A DNA stretch of 64,000 bases from JAFARZ01 sp036490795 (GTDB taxonomy: Bacteria > Actinomycetota > Actinomycetes > Streptosporangiales > Streptosporangiaceae): the NCBI GenBank assembly GCA_036490795.1, contig DASXDG010000066.1, positions 21,855 to 85,854 on the forward strand, in the 5' to 3' direction. The position numbers and the translations under genes were made by a program. Shown here piece by piece: positions 1 to 9,880 of this stretch; position 1 is the stretch's first letter; every line of letters starts with the position of its first letter. The notes below the pieces were generated by a model that made no database searches, was not told where the DNA came from, and was given only the letters and a program-made list of their open reading frames with translations.

Positions 1-834
1 CGCGTCGCGGTCCGCCGCCCAGGCGGCCAGTTCGTGACGCCGGCCTGGGGAGAGCACGACCCCGGTCGGCCACTGGTGCGCGGGGGTGAGGACGACGGCG
101 CGGACTCCGGTCGCGCGCAGGGCGGCCACGTCGATGCCGTCCTCGTCGACCGGGACCGGCACGGCGGCCACGCCGGCCCAGCCGGTGGCGTAGATGGCGT
201 CGTTGTAGCCCGGATCCTCGACGCCCACCCGGTCGATGCCGGTCTTGGCCAGCACCCGCAGGGTGAGCCCGAGCCCTTGCGCGCAGCCGGTGCAGATCAC
301 GATGTGCTCGGGATCGGCGGCGGCCGCCCGCACCCGGCGCAGGTACGCGGCCAGCACCTCGCGGAGCGCGGCGCTGCCGCGCGGGTCCCCGTAGTCGAAC
401 GCCGCGTTCGGCGCGGTCCGTGCGGCGTCCCGCAGCGCCCGCACCCAGTCGGCACGCGGAAAGCTGGACAGGTCGGGTACCCCGGTGCGGAAGTCCGCCA
501 GTGCCGCCTGCCCGGCGGCGGCCGGCGGGTCGCGCCGCTGTCCGGTGTCCGCCGGCCCGGCGCGCGCGGTTTCCGCGACCCGGGTCGCGGATCCGGCAGC
601 GGCGCTCAGGTAGCCCTCCGCCAGCAGTTGCGCGTAGCAGTCCTGGACGAGCCCGCGCGAGACCCCGAGCTCGCTGGCCAGCTCGCGGGAGGAGGGCAGC
701 CGCTCGCCCGCCCGCAGCCGGCCGGACCTGATCGCGTCCCGCACCGCCGCCTGCAGCTGCGCGCCGCGCTGACCTCGGCGCCGGTCCAGCGACAGCAGCA
801 GTTCCGGACCGAGCCCCGCCCACTCAACAGCCAT
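1..834 (-). CDS. MocR/PdxR-type GntR regulator with aminotransferase-like domain (partial)
   Basis: This gene runs off the left edge, so only about 278 N-terminal codons are visible. Residues 10-80 form a GntR winged helix, with the typical run GERLPSSRELASELGVSRG and then CYAQLLAEGYL. From about residue 110 it continues as a fold-type I aminotransferase domain (DWVRALRDA, then FDYGDPRGSAALREVLAAYL, then EDPGYNDAIYATGWAG). Family knowledge: MocR proteins bind pyridoxal phosphate through a C-terminal Lys, which lies outside the window, and often control vitamin B6 or amino-sugar genes. The start is the ATG at 834, directly behind a TATGAT box, so the mRNA is probably leaderless. An MFS relic lies divergently beside it. 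Target genes are unknown. Confidence 0.85.
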   Translation of the reverse strand, partial: MAVEWAGLGPELLLSLDRRRGQRGAQLQAAVRDAIRSGRLRAGERLPSSRELASELGVSRGLVQDCYAQLLAEGYLSAAAGSATRVAETARAGPADTGQRRDPPAAAGQAALADFRTGVPDLSSFPRADWVRALRDAARTAPNAAFDYGDPRGSAALREVLAAYLRRVRAAAADPEHIVICTGCAQGLGLTLRVLAKTGIDRVGVEDPGYNDAIYATGWAGVAAVPVPVDEDGIDVAALRATGVRAVVLTPAHQWPTGVVLSPGRRHELAAWAADRDA

Positions 835-839
835 ATGCG

Positions 840-845
840 ATCATA
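840..845 (-). promoter_or_regulatory. -10 box of the MocR-type gene
   Basis: TATGAT on the minus strand ends 5 nt before the ATG at 834. It lies inside a short sequence (839-860) that recurs, with changes, at 17190-17209, 49636-49654 and 58210-58229. Confidence 0.55.
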
Positions 846-857
846 ACTACGCTGGTT

Positions 858-983
858 CCTCAGCCCGCTCCAGCTTGGTTCGGCGTGCTGGCCGGCGGCG
901 CCGGCTATCCGGTCGCGTTCGGCCTTACCGCGCTGTTGATGGTCGCCGCGACCGCGCTAAATCGCGGGACGAAAGGGCGTTAG
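858..983 (+). pseudogene. relic of the C-terminal end of an MFS transporter
   Basis: The frame reads a final transmembrane segment and a basic tail ending in TAG at 981. It contains AGGAGYPVAFGLTALLMVA and then NRGTKGR. The end of the intact MFS protein at 15972-17201 is similar (HTGYAAGFGLTAAVMLVALP, then a basic tail). Only about 42 codons survive, with no start codon and no ribosome binding site, so this is read as the stump of a deleted transporter gene next to the MocR-type regulator. A chance hydrophobic frame is the alternative. Confidence 0.5.
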
Positions 984-1252
984 CCGGGACAAGCACCACT
1001 GCCCGTTCTGGACAAATGGTTATTGAATTCGCGGGTGCGTGAATTGCGGTTGATAATAACTGCGGGTAATCGGGGGGCTACCCATCGTCGGCAAAGTTCG
1101 TTACTGTATGCGCGTGGACGCTTACCGCATGCACTATCCCCCATGGCAGGAGTGTGCGGTTCGGCGCCATTTCAACCCCACGACCCTCCGCCGGATTAGT
1201 GGCGATCCGACGGAGGAAAACCCCCCGAGCTCTCGAATGAGAGGAGCAGCAC

Positions 1253-1513
1253 GTGCAGATGAAGACCCGTGTCGCAGGAGTTCTGGCGACGTCGGCGTGT
1301 GCGGTCGGCCTGATGGCCGCCCCGGCCTTCGCGTCAACGCACAACGTTTACAATTTCCGGAACGTTTCAGTCCTCAGCGACAATACGGTGAACATTCCCA
1401 TCTCGATCCCGGTTGACGTGTGCGGGAATGCGATCGCGATACTCGGTTTTGCGGAGGCTAGCTGCCAGGGTGGTGCTGGCGCCTTCCTGAACAGTCCGAA
1501 CGGCGGCTGGTAA
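1253..1513 (+). CDS. small secreted chaplin-like protein
   Basis: The 86-residue product has a signal peptide (KTRVAGVLATSACAVGLMAAPAFA, quoted in part: cleavage after AFA near residue 27) and a mature part of about 60 residues. The mature part carries the chaplin (DUF320) pattern: a Val/Ile-rich strand, VDVCGNAIAILGF, and a second Cys in EASCQGG. Chaplins are exported amyloid-forming surfactants that coat aerial hyphae and spores. GTG at 1253 is preferred because AGGAG lies 6 nt upstream; an ATG at 1259 is the alternative. It lacks the LAXTG sorting signal of long chaplins. The strand pattern SVLSDNTVNIPISIPVDV is slightly unusual for the family. Confidence 0.75.
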   Translation: MQMKTRVAGVLATSACAVGLMAAPAFASTHNVYNFRNVSVLSDNTVNIPISIPVDVCGNAIAILGFAEASCQGGAGAFLNSPNGGW

Positions 1514-1532
1514 CTCGGCCGGATTCTTTGAG

Positions 1533-1558
1533 GGGGCACCGGCTGCAGCCGGTGCCCC
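1533..1558 (+). terminator. hairpin terminator after the chaplin-like gene
   Basis: GGGGCACCGGC and GCCGGTGCCCC are perfect 11-bp arms around TGCA, followed by TTCTCCTATTCT. It lies 20 bp past the chaplin-like stop and only 7 bp before the next promoter. Confidence 0.85.
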
Positions 1559-1564
1559 TTCTCC

Positions 1565-1570
1565 TATTCT
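1565..1570 (+). promoter_or_regulatory. -10 box of the DUF2520-panC-coaX operon
   Basis: TATTCT ends 7 nt before the GTG start at 1578. No ribosome binding site fits, so transcription probably begins at or next to the start codon. Confidence 0.55.
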
Positions 1571-1577
1571 GGCGAGC

Positions 1578-2462
1578 GTGAGTGAATCTGGTCATCCCGC
1601 ACGCCTGGCGGTGGGCATCGTCGGCGTCGGAAGGGCGGGCACCGCGCTCGGGCGCGCGTTGAGCCGGGCCGGTCATTGCGTGCTCGCGGTCTCCGCGGTA
1701 TCCGACGCGTCGGTGAACCGCGCCCGTGCGAACTTCCCTGACGCGGCGATCGCCGAACCCGCCGGCGTCGTGCGCGCCGCGGACCTGGTCCTGCTCACCG
1801 TCCCCGACGACGCGCTGCCCGCTCTGGTGACCGGGCTGGTTGCCACCGGCGCGCCGGTGGCCGGACGGATGCTGGCGCACGCGAGCGGCCGCTACGGCAT
1901 CGCGGTGCTCGAGCCCGCCGCGAGGGCGGGCGCGCTGCCGCTCGCGCTGCACCCGGTGATGACGTTCACCGGCCGCGAGGAGGACACCGACCGGCTCAAG
2001 GGGCTGCGCTTCGGCGTGACCTCGCCCGATGTGCTGCGGCCCGCCGCCGAGGCGCTGGTGATCGAGATGGGCGGAGAGCCGGGCTTCATCGCCGAATCGG
2101 ACCGGGAGCTGTATCACGCCGCGATCGCGTTCGCGGCGAACAACCTCACCACGCTCGTCACCGAGGCCAGCGACCTGCTCCGCGCGGCCGGCGTGGCCGA
2201 GCCCGCACGGCTGCTCGGCCCGCTGCTGTCCGCCTCCCTCGACAACGCGCTGCGACTTGGCGACGCGGGCCTGACCGGACCGGTCGCCAGGGGAGACGCG
2301 GGTACCGTCGAGGCCCACATCGCCGCGCTGGCCGGCGCGCCCGCCACCCGCGCCGCGTATGTCGCGCTTGCCCGGCTGACCGCGGAGCGCGCGCTCGCGG
2401 CCGGCCTGCTCACCTCCGCCGACGCCGAACGGCTGCTCGCCGTGCTAGGAGACGTGCCATGA
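1578..2462 (+). CDS. Rossmann-fold DUF2520 dehydrogenase-like protein
   Basis: The 294-residue protein opens with a nucleotide-binding loop (VGIVGVGRAGTALGRAL, residues 12-28) and ends in an all-helical dimerisation domain. This is the Rossmann-like plus DUF2520 architecture, related to 6-phosphogluconate and ketopantoate reductases. LHPVMTF near residue 130 and AANNLTTLV near 190 fit the substrate pocket. Its ATGA overlap with panC makes a role in pantothenate synthesis likely, perhaps as a ketopantoate reductase, as proposed for some DUF2520-like proteins. That function is inference. Mycobacteria keep the same gene beside panC (Rv3603c). Confidence 0.85.
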   Translation: MSESGHPARLAVGIVGVGRAGTALGRALSRAGHCVLAVSAVSDASVNRARANFPDAAIAEPAGVVRAADLVLLTVPDDALPALVTGLVATGAPVAGRMLAHASGRYGIAVLEPAARAGALPLALHPVMTFTGREEDTDRLKGLRFGVTSPDVLRPAAEALVIEMGGEPGFIAESDRELYHAAIAFAANNLTTLVTEASDLLRAAGVAEPARLLGPLLSASLDNALRLGDAGLTGPVARGDAGTVEAHIAALAGAPATRAAYVALARLTAERALAAGLLTSADAERLLAVLGDVP

Positions 2463-3313
2463 CCGAACTGCTGCAAACCAGGGCTTCGCTGGCGAAGATC
2501 CCCCGCTCGGGCACGGTCGTGCTGGTACCCACGATGGGCGCGCTGCACGACGGGCATCGCGCGCTGCTGCGCGCGGCCAGGGCGGTGCCGGACGCGTGCG
2601 TCGTCGTGTCCGTGTTCGTCAACCCGCTGCAGTTCGGGCCGGGGGAGGACCTGGACAGGTACCCGCGCACGCTGGCCGCGGACCTGGACATGTGCGAGGC
2701 CGAGGGGACCGACCTGGTCTTCGCGCCGTCCGCGCTCGAGATGTACCCGGACGGGCAGCCGAAGGTGACCGTTAATCCCGGGCTGGCCGGGCAGGTGCTC
2801 GAGGGTGAATTCCGGCCCGGCTTCTTCGGCGGCGTGCTGACCGTGGTGCTCAAGCTGGTCAGCTTGGTGCGGCCCGATATCGCGGTGTTCGGGGAGAAGG
2901 ACGCGCAGCAGCTCGCGTTGATCCGCGCGATGGTCACCGACCTCGACCTCGGCCTGTCGATCACCGGCGTACCCACCGTGCGCGAGCCGGACGGACTGGC
3001 GATGTCGAGCAGGAACAGGTACCTGTCCGATGCCGAACGGACCACGGCGCTCGCTCTGTCCGGGGCGCTGCGGGCAGGCGTTTCGGCGGCCGCCAACGGG
3101 GCGGAGGGCGTGCTGGCGGCCGCTCAGCGGGTGCTTGGCGCCTCGCCAGGGCTATCCGTGGACTACCTGGCCCTGGTCGATCCCTCGACGTTCGCGGCGG
3201 TGACCGCGGCCGGCCCCGCGGTGCTCGCGGCCGCGGCCAGGGTGGGCACGACCCGGCTGATCGATAACATGCCCCTAGTGATCGGCGGAGCGCCGGATGC
3301 TGCTGACCGTTGA
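2459..3313 (+). CDS. panC: pantothenate synthetase PanC
   Basis: PanC joins pantoate and beta-alanine using ATP, the last step of vitamin B5 synthesis, in the cytosol. The 284 residues show the nucleotidyltransferase signature PTMGALHDGH (residues 24-33, including the HxGH pair), FGEKDAQQL near 143 and the MSSRNRYLS loop near 181. The start overlaps the previous stop by 4 nt, and its own end overlaps coaX by 17 nt, so the three genes are translationally coupled. panD (aspartate decarboxylase), which commonly sits between panC and coaX in actinobacteria, is not here. Confidence 0.97.
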   Translation: MTELLQTRASLAKIPRSGTVVLVPTMGALHDGHRALLRAARAVPDACVVVSVFVNPLQFGPGEDLDRYPRTLAADLDMCEAEGTDLVFAPSALEMYPDGQPKVTVNPGLAGQVLEGEFRPGFFGGVLTVVLKLVSLVRPDIAVFGEKDAQQLALIRAMVTDLDLGLSITGVPTVREPDGLAMSSRNRYLSDAERTTALALSGALRAGVSAAANGAEGVLAAAQRVLGASPGLSVDYLALVDPSTFAAVTAAGPAVLAAAARVGTTRLIDNMPLVIGGAPDAADR

Positions 3314-4082
3314 CATCGGGAACACGAACACGGTGCTCGGCGTGTTCGATGGCGACCAGGTGGCCGAGCACTGGCGGATCGCCACAGTGCCCGATCGCAC
3401 CGCCGACGAACTGGCCGTGCTGCTGCACGGGCTGCTGTCCAACAGCTCCGCCGTCGGGGAGAAGGAGATCGACGGCATCTCGCTGTGCTCGACGGTCCCG
3501 TCGGTGCTGCACGCGATGCGCGAGATGTGCGCGCGGTACTACCCCGGGCTGACCACCGTCATCGTCGAGCCCGGCGTGAAGACCGGCGTTCCGATCAGGA
3601 CCGACAACCCCAAGGAAGTCGGCAGCGACCGGATCATGAACTCACTGGCGGCCGTGCACCTGTACGGCGGGCCGGCCATCGTCGTCGACTTCGGCACCTC
3701 GACGAACTTCGACGCGGTCAGCGCAAGGGGCGAGTTCGTCGGCGGCGTGCTCGCGCCCGGCATCGAGATATCGGTGGACGCCCTGTCCCGGCGGGCCGCC
3801 CAGCTGCTCAAGGTCGAGCTGACCAAGCCCGCGCACGTGATCGGCAAGAACACCGTCGAGTCGCTTCAGTCCGGCATCATCTACGGTTTCGCGTCCCAGG
3901 TCGACGGCATCGCCAGCCGGATGATGCGCGAGCTGTCGCCTTCGGACCCCGGGGCGGTCACGGTCATCGCGACCGGCGGCCTTGCCCCGCTCGTCATCGA
4001 CGAGGTGAGCGTCGTCAACGCGCACGAGCCGTGGCTCACCCTGATCGGCCTCCGCCTGGTCTACGAGCGCAACGCCGACTAA
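3297..4082 (+). CDS. coaX: type III pantothenate kinase CoaX
   Basis: CoaX phosphorylates pantothenate, the first step towards coenzyme A. The 261-residue ASKHA-fold protein starts with VDIGNTNTVLG (phosphate loop, residues 5-15), carries GSDRIMN near 107 and VVDFGTSTNFD near 130, where type III enzymes place their catalytic Asp and monovalent-cation site. The start ATG lies inside panC. The stop is 13 bp from the end of the converging NlpC/P60 gene, with no hairpin between them. Confidence 0.96.
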   Translation: MLLTVDIGNTNTVLGVFDGDQVAEHWRIATVPDRTADELAVLLHGLLSNSSAVGEKEIDGISLCSTVPSVLHAMREMCARYYPGLTTVIVEPGVKTGVPIRTDNPKEVGSDRIMNSLAAVHLYGGPAIVVDFGTSTNFDAVSARGEFVGGVLAPGIEISVDALSRRAAQLLKVELTKPAHVIGKNTVESLQSGIIYGFASQVDGIASRMMRELSPSDPGAVTVIATGGLAPLVIDEVSVVNAHEPWLTLIGLRLVYERNAD

Positions 4083-4095
4083 CCCCGGCGCGCCC

Positions 4096-5076
4096 CTACT
4101 CGATGCGGACCGCGCCGACGTAGCCACTCCAGAACACCGGCTGAACCACGACGCCGACGCCGTAGGTGGCGGCGTCAACCATGAGGCCGTTGCCGATGTA
4201 GATCCCGACGTGGCTGATGTCGGCGAAGAAGAAGACGAGATCGCCAGGCTCCAGCTGGTTCCGTGACACGTGGATGCCGGAGTTCCACAGGTCGCCGGTG
4301 TAGTGCGGCAGTGCGATACCGAGCTGGGAGAAGGCCCACACGACGAGCCCCGAGCAGTCGAACTCGCCGGAGCCCGCGGCGCCCCACACGTACGGGTCGC
4401 CCACCTTGGTGAGCGCGTCGCGCAGCGCCTGATCGCCGATCGTCGTCGCCGTCGGCAAGGTGATGTTGGGATACGACCCGGTCTTGGTATAAACCGACAT
4501 CGCCTGCGACATTGCCGCGCTATTGACCTTGTCGATGTTGGCGTCGATCTGCGCCTTCTTGGCGCTCATCTGCTTCTGAATCGCCTCGACGTTGGCAATC
4601 TGCTGTTCGGCGGTCTGCTTTGCCCGCTGGTCCTGATCCTCTACCGCGGTCAGCGAGTTGACCCGCTGGCCGTTCGAGTCGTCCAGCGCGGTGACGGTCG
4701 AGACCTGGCCGAGGAACTGCCCGGGATTGCCGCTGCTGAGCATTTGCATGGTCGAGTTGAGCCCGGAACCCATGTAGCTTTCCGCGGCCAGCTGCGAGAT
4801 GGCTGTCTTGCCCGCGGTGAGCGCCGCCTCGTCCCGCTTGGCCGCTTGCTCGGCGATCTTCTCGTCGTTCTTGGCACTGGTCAGCTGAATGTGCAGACCG
4901 TCGTACTGCTCGCTGAGCGCATTGATCTGGAACTCGAGCTGGCTAGCCTGCTTTTCGAGTGAAGACAACGAAGGGGCCGGTGCGGCCGTCTGGGCCACGC
5001 TGGTCGCCGCGGGCACCACCAGGGCGAGCGCGGTTGCCGTCGCGGCAAGACTGGCAACTGCTGTCAGTTTGCGCAC
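4096..5076 (-). CDS. secreted NlpC/P60 peptidoglycan endopeptidase
   Basis: The 326-residue protein has an N-terminal signal peptide (cleavage near residue 29, after SVAQ/TAA), a long coiled coil (about 40-200) and a C-terminal NlpC/P60 domain (about 215-326). The domain contains the Cys nucleophile in FDCSGLVVW and His in ISHVGIYIG. The third position falls in MVDAATYG, an Asp where RipA is recalled to use Glu. Family role: cleaving D-Glu to diaminopimelate bonds during cell separation. The coiled coil probably autoinhibits or positions the enzyme. The start is GTG at 5076; no clear ribosome binding site is visible. Confidence 0.92.
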   Translation of the reverse strand: MRKLTAVASLAATATALALVVPAATSVAQTAAPAPSLSSLEKQASQLEFQINALSEQYDGLHIQLTSAKNDEKIAEQAAKRDEAALTAGKTAISQLAAESYMGSGLNSTMQMLSSGNPGQFLGQVSTVTALDDSNGQRVNSLTAVEDQDQRAKQTAEQQIANVEAIQKQMSAKKAQIDANIDKVNSAAMSQAMSVYTKTGSYPNITLPTATTIGDQALRDALTKVGDPYVWGAAGSGEFDCSGLVVWAFSQLGIALPHYTGDLWNSGIHVSRNQLEPGDLVFFFADISHVGIYIGNGLMVDAATYGVGVVVQPVFWSGYVGAVRIE

Positions 5077-5235
5077 AGCGCAGGACGATATTGGAACCGA
5101 GGTCCTGTTGTCAGCCGACTAGGGCTAACTTTTACCTTACGAGCAGCGTGTTCACGCGGAGTGGCCAAGCGAGTTCACCAAGCTGAGATGATCTGAAAGC
5201 CGTACGCCGCCCGCGGGTAAAGCTATCCGGGCGAC

Positions 5236-5241
5236 TATCGT
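5236..5241 (+). promoter_or_regulatory. -10 box upstream of the ArgA-type gene
   Basis: TATCGT ends 10 nt before the ATG at 5252. It covers the alternative GTG at 5240, so that codon cannot be in the transcript; this settles the start at 5252. Confidence 0.45.
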
Positions 5242-5251
5242 GGAGCCCGTC

Positions 5252-5773
5252 ATGACTTACCAGATCAGGCCTGCGCGAACTGGTGATGTGCCCGTGATCC
5301 GCAAGCTGATCGACGCAAATGTCGACTCGGGGCGATTGCTGAGTAAGGCGACGGTTACCCTCTATGAAGACATCCAGGAGTTCCGTGTAGCGGAACTTGA
5401 TGGCAACTCCGGTCTTGCCGGCTGCGGCGCGGTGCATGTGCTATGGGAAGACTTGGCGGAGATCCGCACGGTAGCGGTACGCGAGGACTGCCAGGGGCTA
5501 GGGCTAGGACACGCACTCGTGGCGAAGCTCATTGCACGTTCGCGGGAGCTTGGTGTGGCCCGGGTGTTCGTGTTGACTTTCGCCGTGGACTTCTTCGCCA
5601 GCCATGGATTCAAGCCCATCAACGGCACGCCGGTAGACGCTGAGGTGTACCGGGAGCTTTTGCGCTCCTATGACGAGGGCGTCGCCGAGTTTCTGAACTT
5701 GGAGCGCGTGAAGCCTAACACCCTCGGGAACACCCGCATGCTGCTCCACCTGTTACCGGACCGGGGAAAATGA
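5252..5773 (+). CDS. argA: ArgA-type amino-acid N-acetyltransferase (N-acetylglutamate synthase)
   Basis: The 173-residue GNAT protein starts YQIRPARTGDVPVIRKLID, has the conserved VTLYEDIQEFRVAE and CGAVHVLWEDLAEIRTVAV, the acetyl-CoA loop CQGLGLGHALV near residue 85, and FFASHGF near 115. This closely follows the single-domain glutamate N-acetyltransferase of mycobacteria (Rv2747), which starts arginine synthesis. ATG 5252 is chosen because the -10 box overlaps the upstream GTG, and GGAG lies 6 nt before it. Its neighbours do not belong to the arginine pathway. Confidence 0.88.
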   Translation: MTYQIRPARTGDVPVIRKLIDANVDSGRLLSKATVTLYEDIQEFRVAELDGNSGLAGCGAVHVLWEDLAEIRTVAVREDCQGLGLGHALVAKLIARSRELGVARVFVLTFAVDFFASHGFKPINGTPVDAEVYRELLRSYDEGVAEFLNLERVKPNTLGNTRMLLHLLPDRGK

Positions 5774-5834
5774 ACACACGCGTTGCGCACGTGGCGAATC
5801 AAGCTCATCGGATGGGTGGGCCTAGGAGGACGCT

Positions 5835-5975
5835 ATGCTGACCGATCTGGCAGACCTGGCTCCGCCGCTGGTAGTTGGCGTGGCCATCATCGTCGCCGTG
5901 ATCTTGGTGCTGCGTCATCAGATGGCCCCGAAGCGCCGTGAGGACAACAAGCACCGGCCGGGAGACCCGCAGTAA
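5835..5975 (+). CDS. 46-residue single-pass membrane peptide
   Basis: A short frame starts at ATG 5835 behind a perfect AGGAGG 5 nt upstream. The product has an acidic start (MLTDLADLAPP), one hydrophobic helix (VVGVAIIVAVILVL) and a basic, polar tail (RHQMAPKRREDNKHR). No family is recognised. The strong ribosome binding site and clean amphipathic layout support a real gene. It lies 61 bp after argA on the same strand and may be co-transcribed. The dyad at 5991-6010 follows it. Confidence 0.6.
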   Translation: MLTDLADLAPPLVVGVAIIVAVILVLRHQMAPKRREDNKHRPGDPQ

Positions 5976-5990
5976 CCTGCGGTGTCCCAC

Positions 5991-6010
5991 ATATCGGAAA
6001 CGGCCGATAT
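5991..6010. promoter_or_regulatory. dyad after the small membrane peptide
   Basis: ATATCGG and CCGATAT are perfect 7-bp arms around 6 nt. There is no T tract, so an operator is as likely as a weak terminator. Confidence 0.35.
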
Positions 6011-6148
6011 CCGCAGATCTGTCCCGCCATGCAGAAGACTAACTACGTCTCGATTCGGTGATTACGGAGCGTTACCGGCGCCGCAGCACTTCCTGAAGAG
6101 CGGCGCCAACGTACAACCGCTAAAATCGGCGAATCGCGCCTAGTGGAA

Positions 6149-6176
6149 TTGTCAACCGCAACTGATTGGGTATATC
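6149..6176 (+). promoter_or_regulatory. candidate lsr2 promoter
   Basis: TTGTCA (6149-6154) and TATATC (6171-6176) are separated by 16 bp, about 45 bp before the lsr2 ATG. This leaves a short leader containing GAAGGG. Confidence 0.45.
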
Positions 6177-6221
6177 TTTGGGCACCGAATAGGTTGCTCA
6201 GTCAGCAGAAGGGCAGATTCC

Positions 6222-6554
6222 ATGGCACAGAAGGTACAGGTGCTTCTCGTCGACGATCTCGATGGGAGCGAGGCCACTGAGACAGTCACGTTTGGCCTCG
6301 ACGGCGCTTCGTATGAGATCGATCTCAGTGCAGGCAACGCGAACAAGCTCCGTAAAGAGCTTGAGGCGTATGTCGAGCACGCGCGCAAAGCGACGGGTGC
6401 CGGTACTGCCGCCCGCCGGCGTCGTACCCGGACTGGTCCCGGTCGCGAGCGCAGCGCTCAAATCAGGGCATGGGCGAAGCAGCGTGGTTACAAAGTGAAT
6501 GAGCGCGGTCGTATTCCGCAGAACATCGTGGCCGAGTACGAGGCCGCGCACTAG
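6222..6554 (+). CDS. lsr2: nucleoid-associated protein Lsr2
   Basis: Lsr2 is the actinobacterial H-NS analogue: it bridges and silences AT-rich DNA. The 110-residue protein has the N-terminal oligomerisation sheet (KVQVLLVDDLDGSEA, FGLDGASYEIDLS), a basic linker (ARRRRTRTGPGRERS) and the C-terminal DNA-binding helices with the AT-hook-like RGR in ERGRIPQNIV. Length and domain order match the family. It lies upstream of clpC as in mycobacteria and streptomycetes. The AT-richer family A repeats of this window would be natural Lsr2 contacts, but that is inference. Confidence 0.96.
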   Translation: MAQKVQVLLVDDLDGSEATETVTFGLDGASYEIDLSAGNANKLRKELEAYVEHARKATGAGTAARRRRTRTGPGRERSAQIRAWAKQRGYKVNERGRIPQNIVAEYEAAH

Positions 6555-6879
6555 CACTGGCCTTTAAGGCTGGGCAGCCACCGAAGTCGAGCAGACCCCC
6601 GGGTCGGGTAGTCCCCCCGGCCCCGGGGATGCACGAGGGACAACGGGGTCCACGGGGTGCTATGGGGAGCGGGGGAGCATCTCCGGCGTTCGCTTGCGGC
6701 GTACTGGGAACATGTTGCCGCTTCCGGGGAGTTGGATGAGGGTGAACGCCTCGTGTCCGGGGAACGTCTTGTCGTGTGTGGCGTGTAGCGCGCGTCAGTA
6801 GGTCGCCGGGCACGCGGCTAGCATGCGGAGTAGGCAGGGTTGATGAGGGCCTGGCCCGCGCTGTGAGGAGAGCGACGAG
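6555..6879 (+). other. lsr2-clpC intergenic region
   Basis: This 325-bp gap holds no convincing frame. It contains a G-rich stretch (6590-6680), the partial dyad at 6688-6704 and, at its end, GAGGAGAG upstream of the clpC ATG. No strong hairpin was found after lsr2. Confidence 0.5.
6688..6704. promoter_or_regulatory. candidate ClgR-type operator upstream of clpC
   Basis: GTTCGC and GCGTAC flank 5 nt. This differs by one base from a perfect GTTCGC-N5-GCGAAC dyad, which resembles the recalled ClgR site of actinobacterial clp genes. The site is 176 bp before the clpC start. Confidence 0.3.
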
Positions 6880-9468
<2,589 letters not shown>

Positions 9469-9480
9469 GTACCACCAGGG

Positions 9481-9519
9481 GAGAGCGGGCTGGTCCAAGG
9501 ACCAGCCCGCTCTCTTTTT
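9481..9519 (+). terminator. intrinsic terminator of clpC
   Basis: GAGAGCGGGCTGGTCC and its exact reverse complement form a 16-bp dyad with almost no loop, followed by TTTTT at 9515-9519. It stands 12 bp after the clpC stop and is separate from the family A repeat further on. Confidence 0.92.
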
Positions 9520-9656
9520 GCCTTCCTGCCATAGCCGCCCCTCCGCTGCCCACCCACCCGTCGGCCACTAGCATCACTTCCACCACAGATCCCCCGTGCA
9601 CCGCTGGCGTCACCCCGCCTGCCACCCTGGCGTCACCCCGCTGCGACCACCTGGCC

Positions 9657-9743
9657 ATAGCACGGTAATTCGTCTTATCGCGGAAGAAAATCATGCTCAC
9701 AGCAAGGTTTTTTACCGCGTTGGACTTTATTACCGCGCTAATC
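9657..9743. repeat. family A nested-palindrome repeat, copy A1
   Basis: The core TGCTCACAGCA is at 9694-9704. It is flanked by GAAAAT and GGTTTTTT tracts, then CGCGG and CCGCG arms, then AGCACGGTAAT and ATTACCGCGCT outer arms. It lies in the convergent gap between clpC and mutY, downstream of the clpC terminator. Other copies are at 17231, 23863, 31365 and 63936. Confidence 0.85.
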
Positions 9744-9800
9744 CCCGCACCGGACGCGGATAAAGGGGCGCTATCGCCGCTGTATGCCGATTTGTCTCTC

Positions 9801-9880
9801 GGCCAGCTGACGTCGTGCGCGGCCAGCTGACGTCGTGCGCGGCCAGCTGGACGGCGTGCGGCTAGCTGGACGGCGTGCGC
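9801..9880. repeat. four 20-bp tandem repeats at the mutY 3' end
   Basis: Units start at 9801, 9821, 9841 and 9861. The first two are identical (GGCCAGCTGACGTCGTGCGC); the others read GGCCAGCTGGACGGCGTGCG and a variant with GCTAGC. The array ends at the mutY stop codon. It is too short and has no spacers, so it is not a CRISPR. Confidence 0.85.

Noticed and set aside
34..846. 270-codon plus-strand frame at the left edge
   Set aside because: The minus strand encodes a MocR-type regulator here.
5077..5251. c-di-AMP (ydaO-type) riboswitch upstream of the NlpC/P60 gene
   Set aside because: Such riboswitches often precede these genes in actinobacteria, but the gap is too short and lacks the conserved segments I know.
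9801..9880. possible CRISPR array
   Set aside because: The units are directly adjacent 20-bp repeats without spacers.
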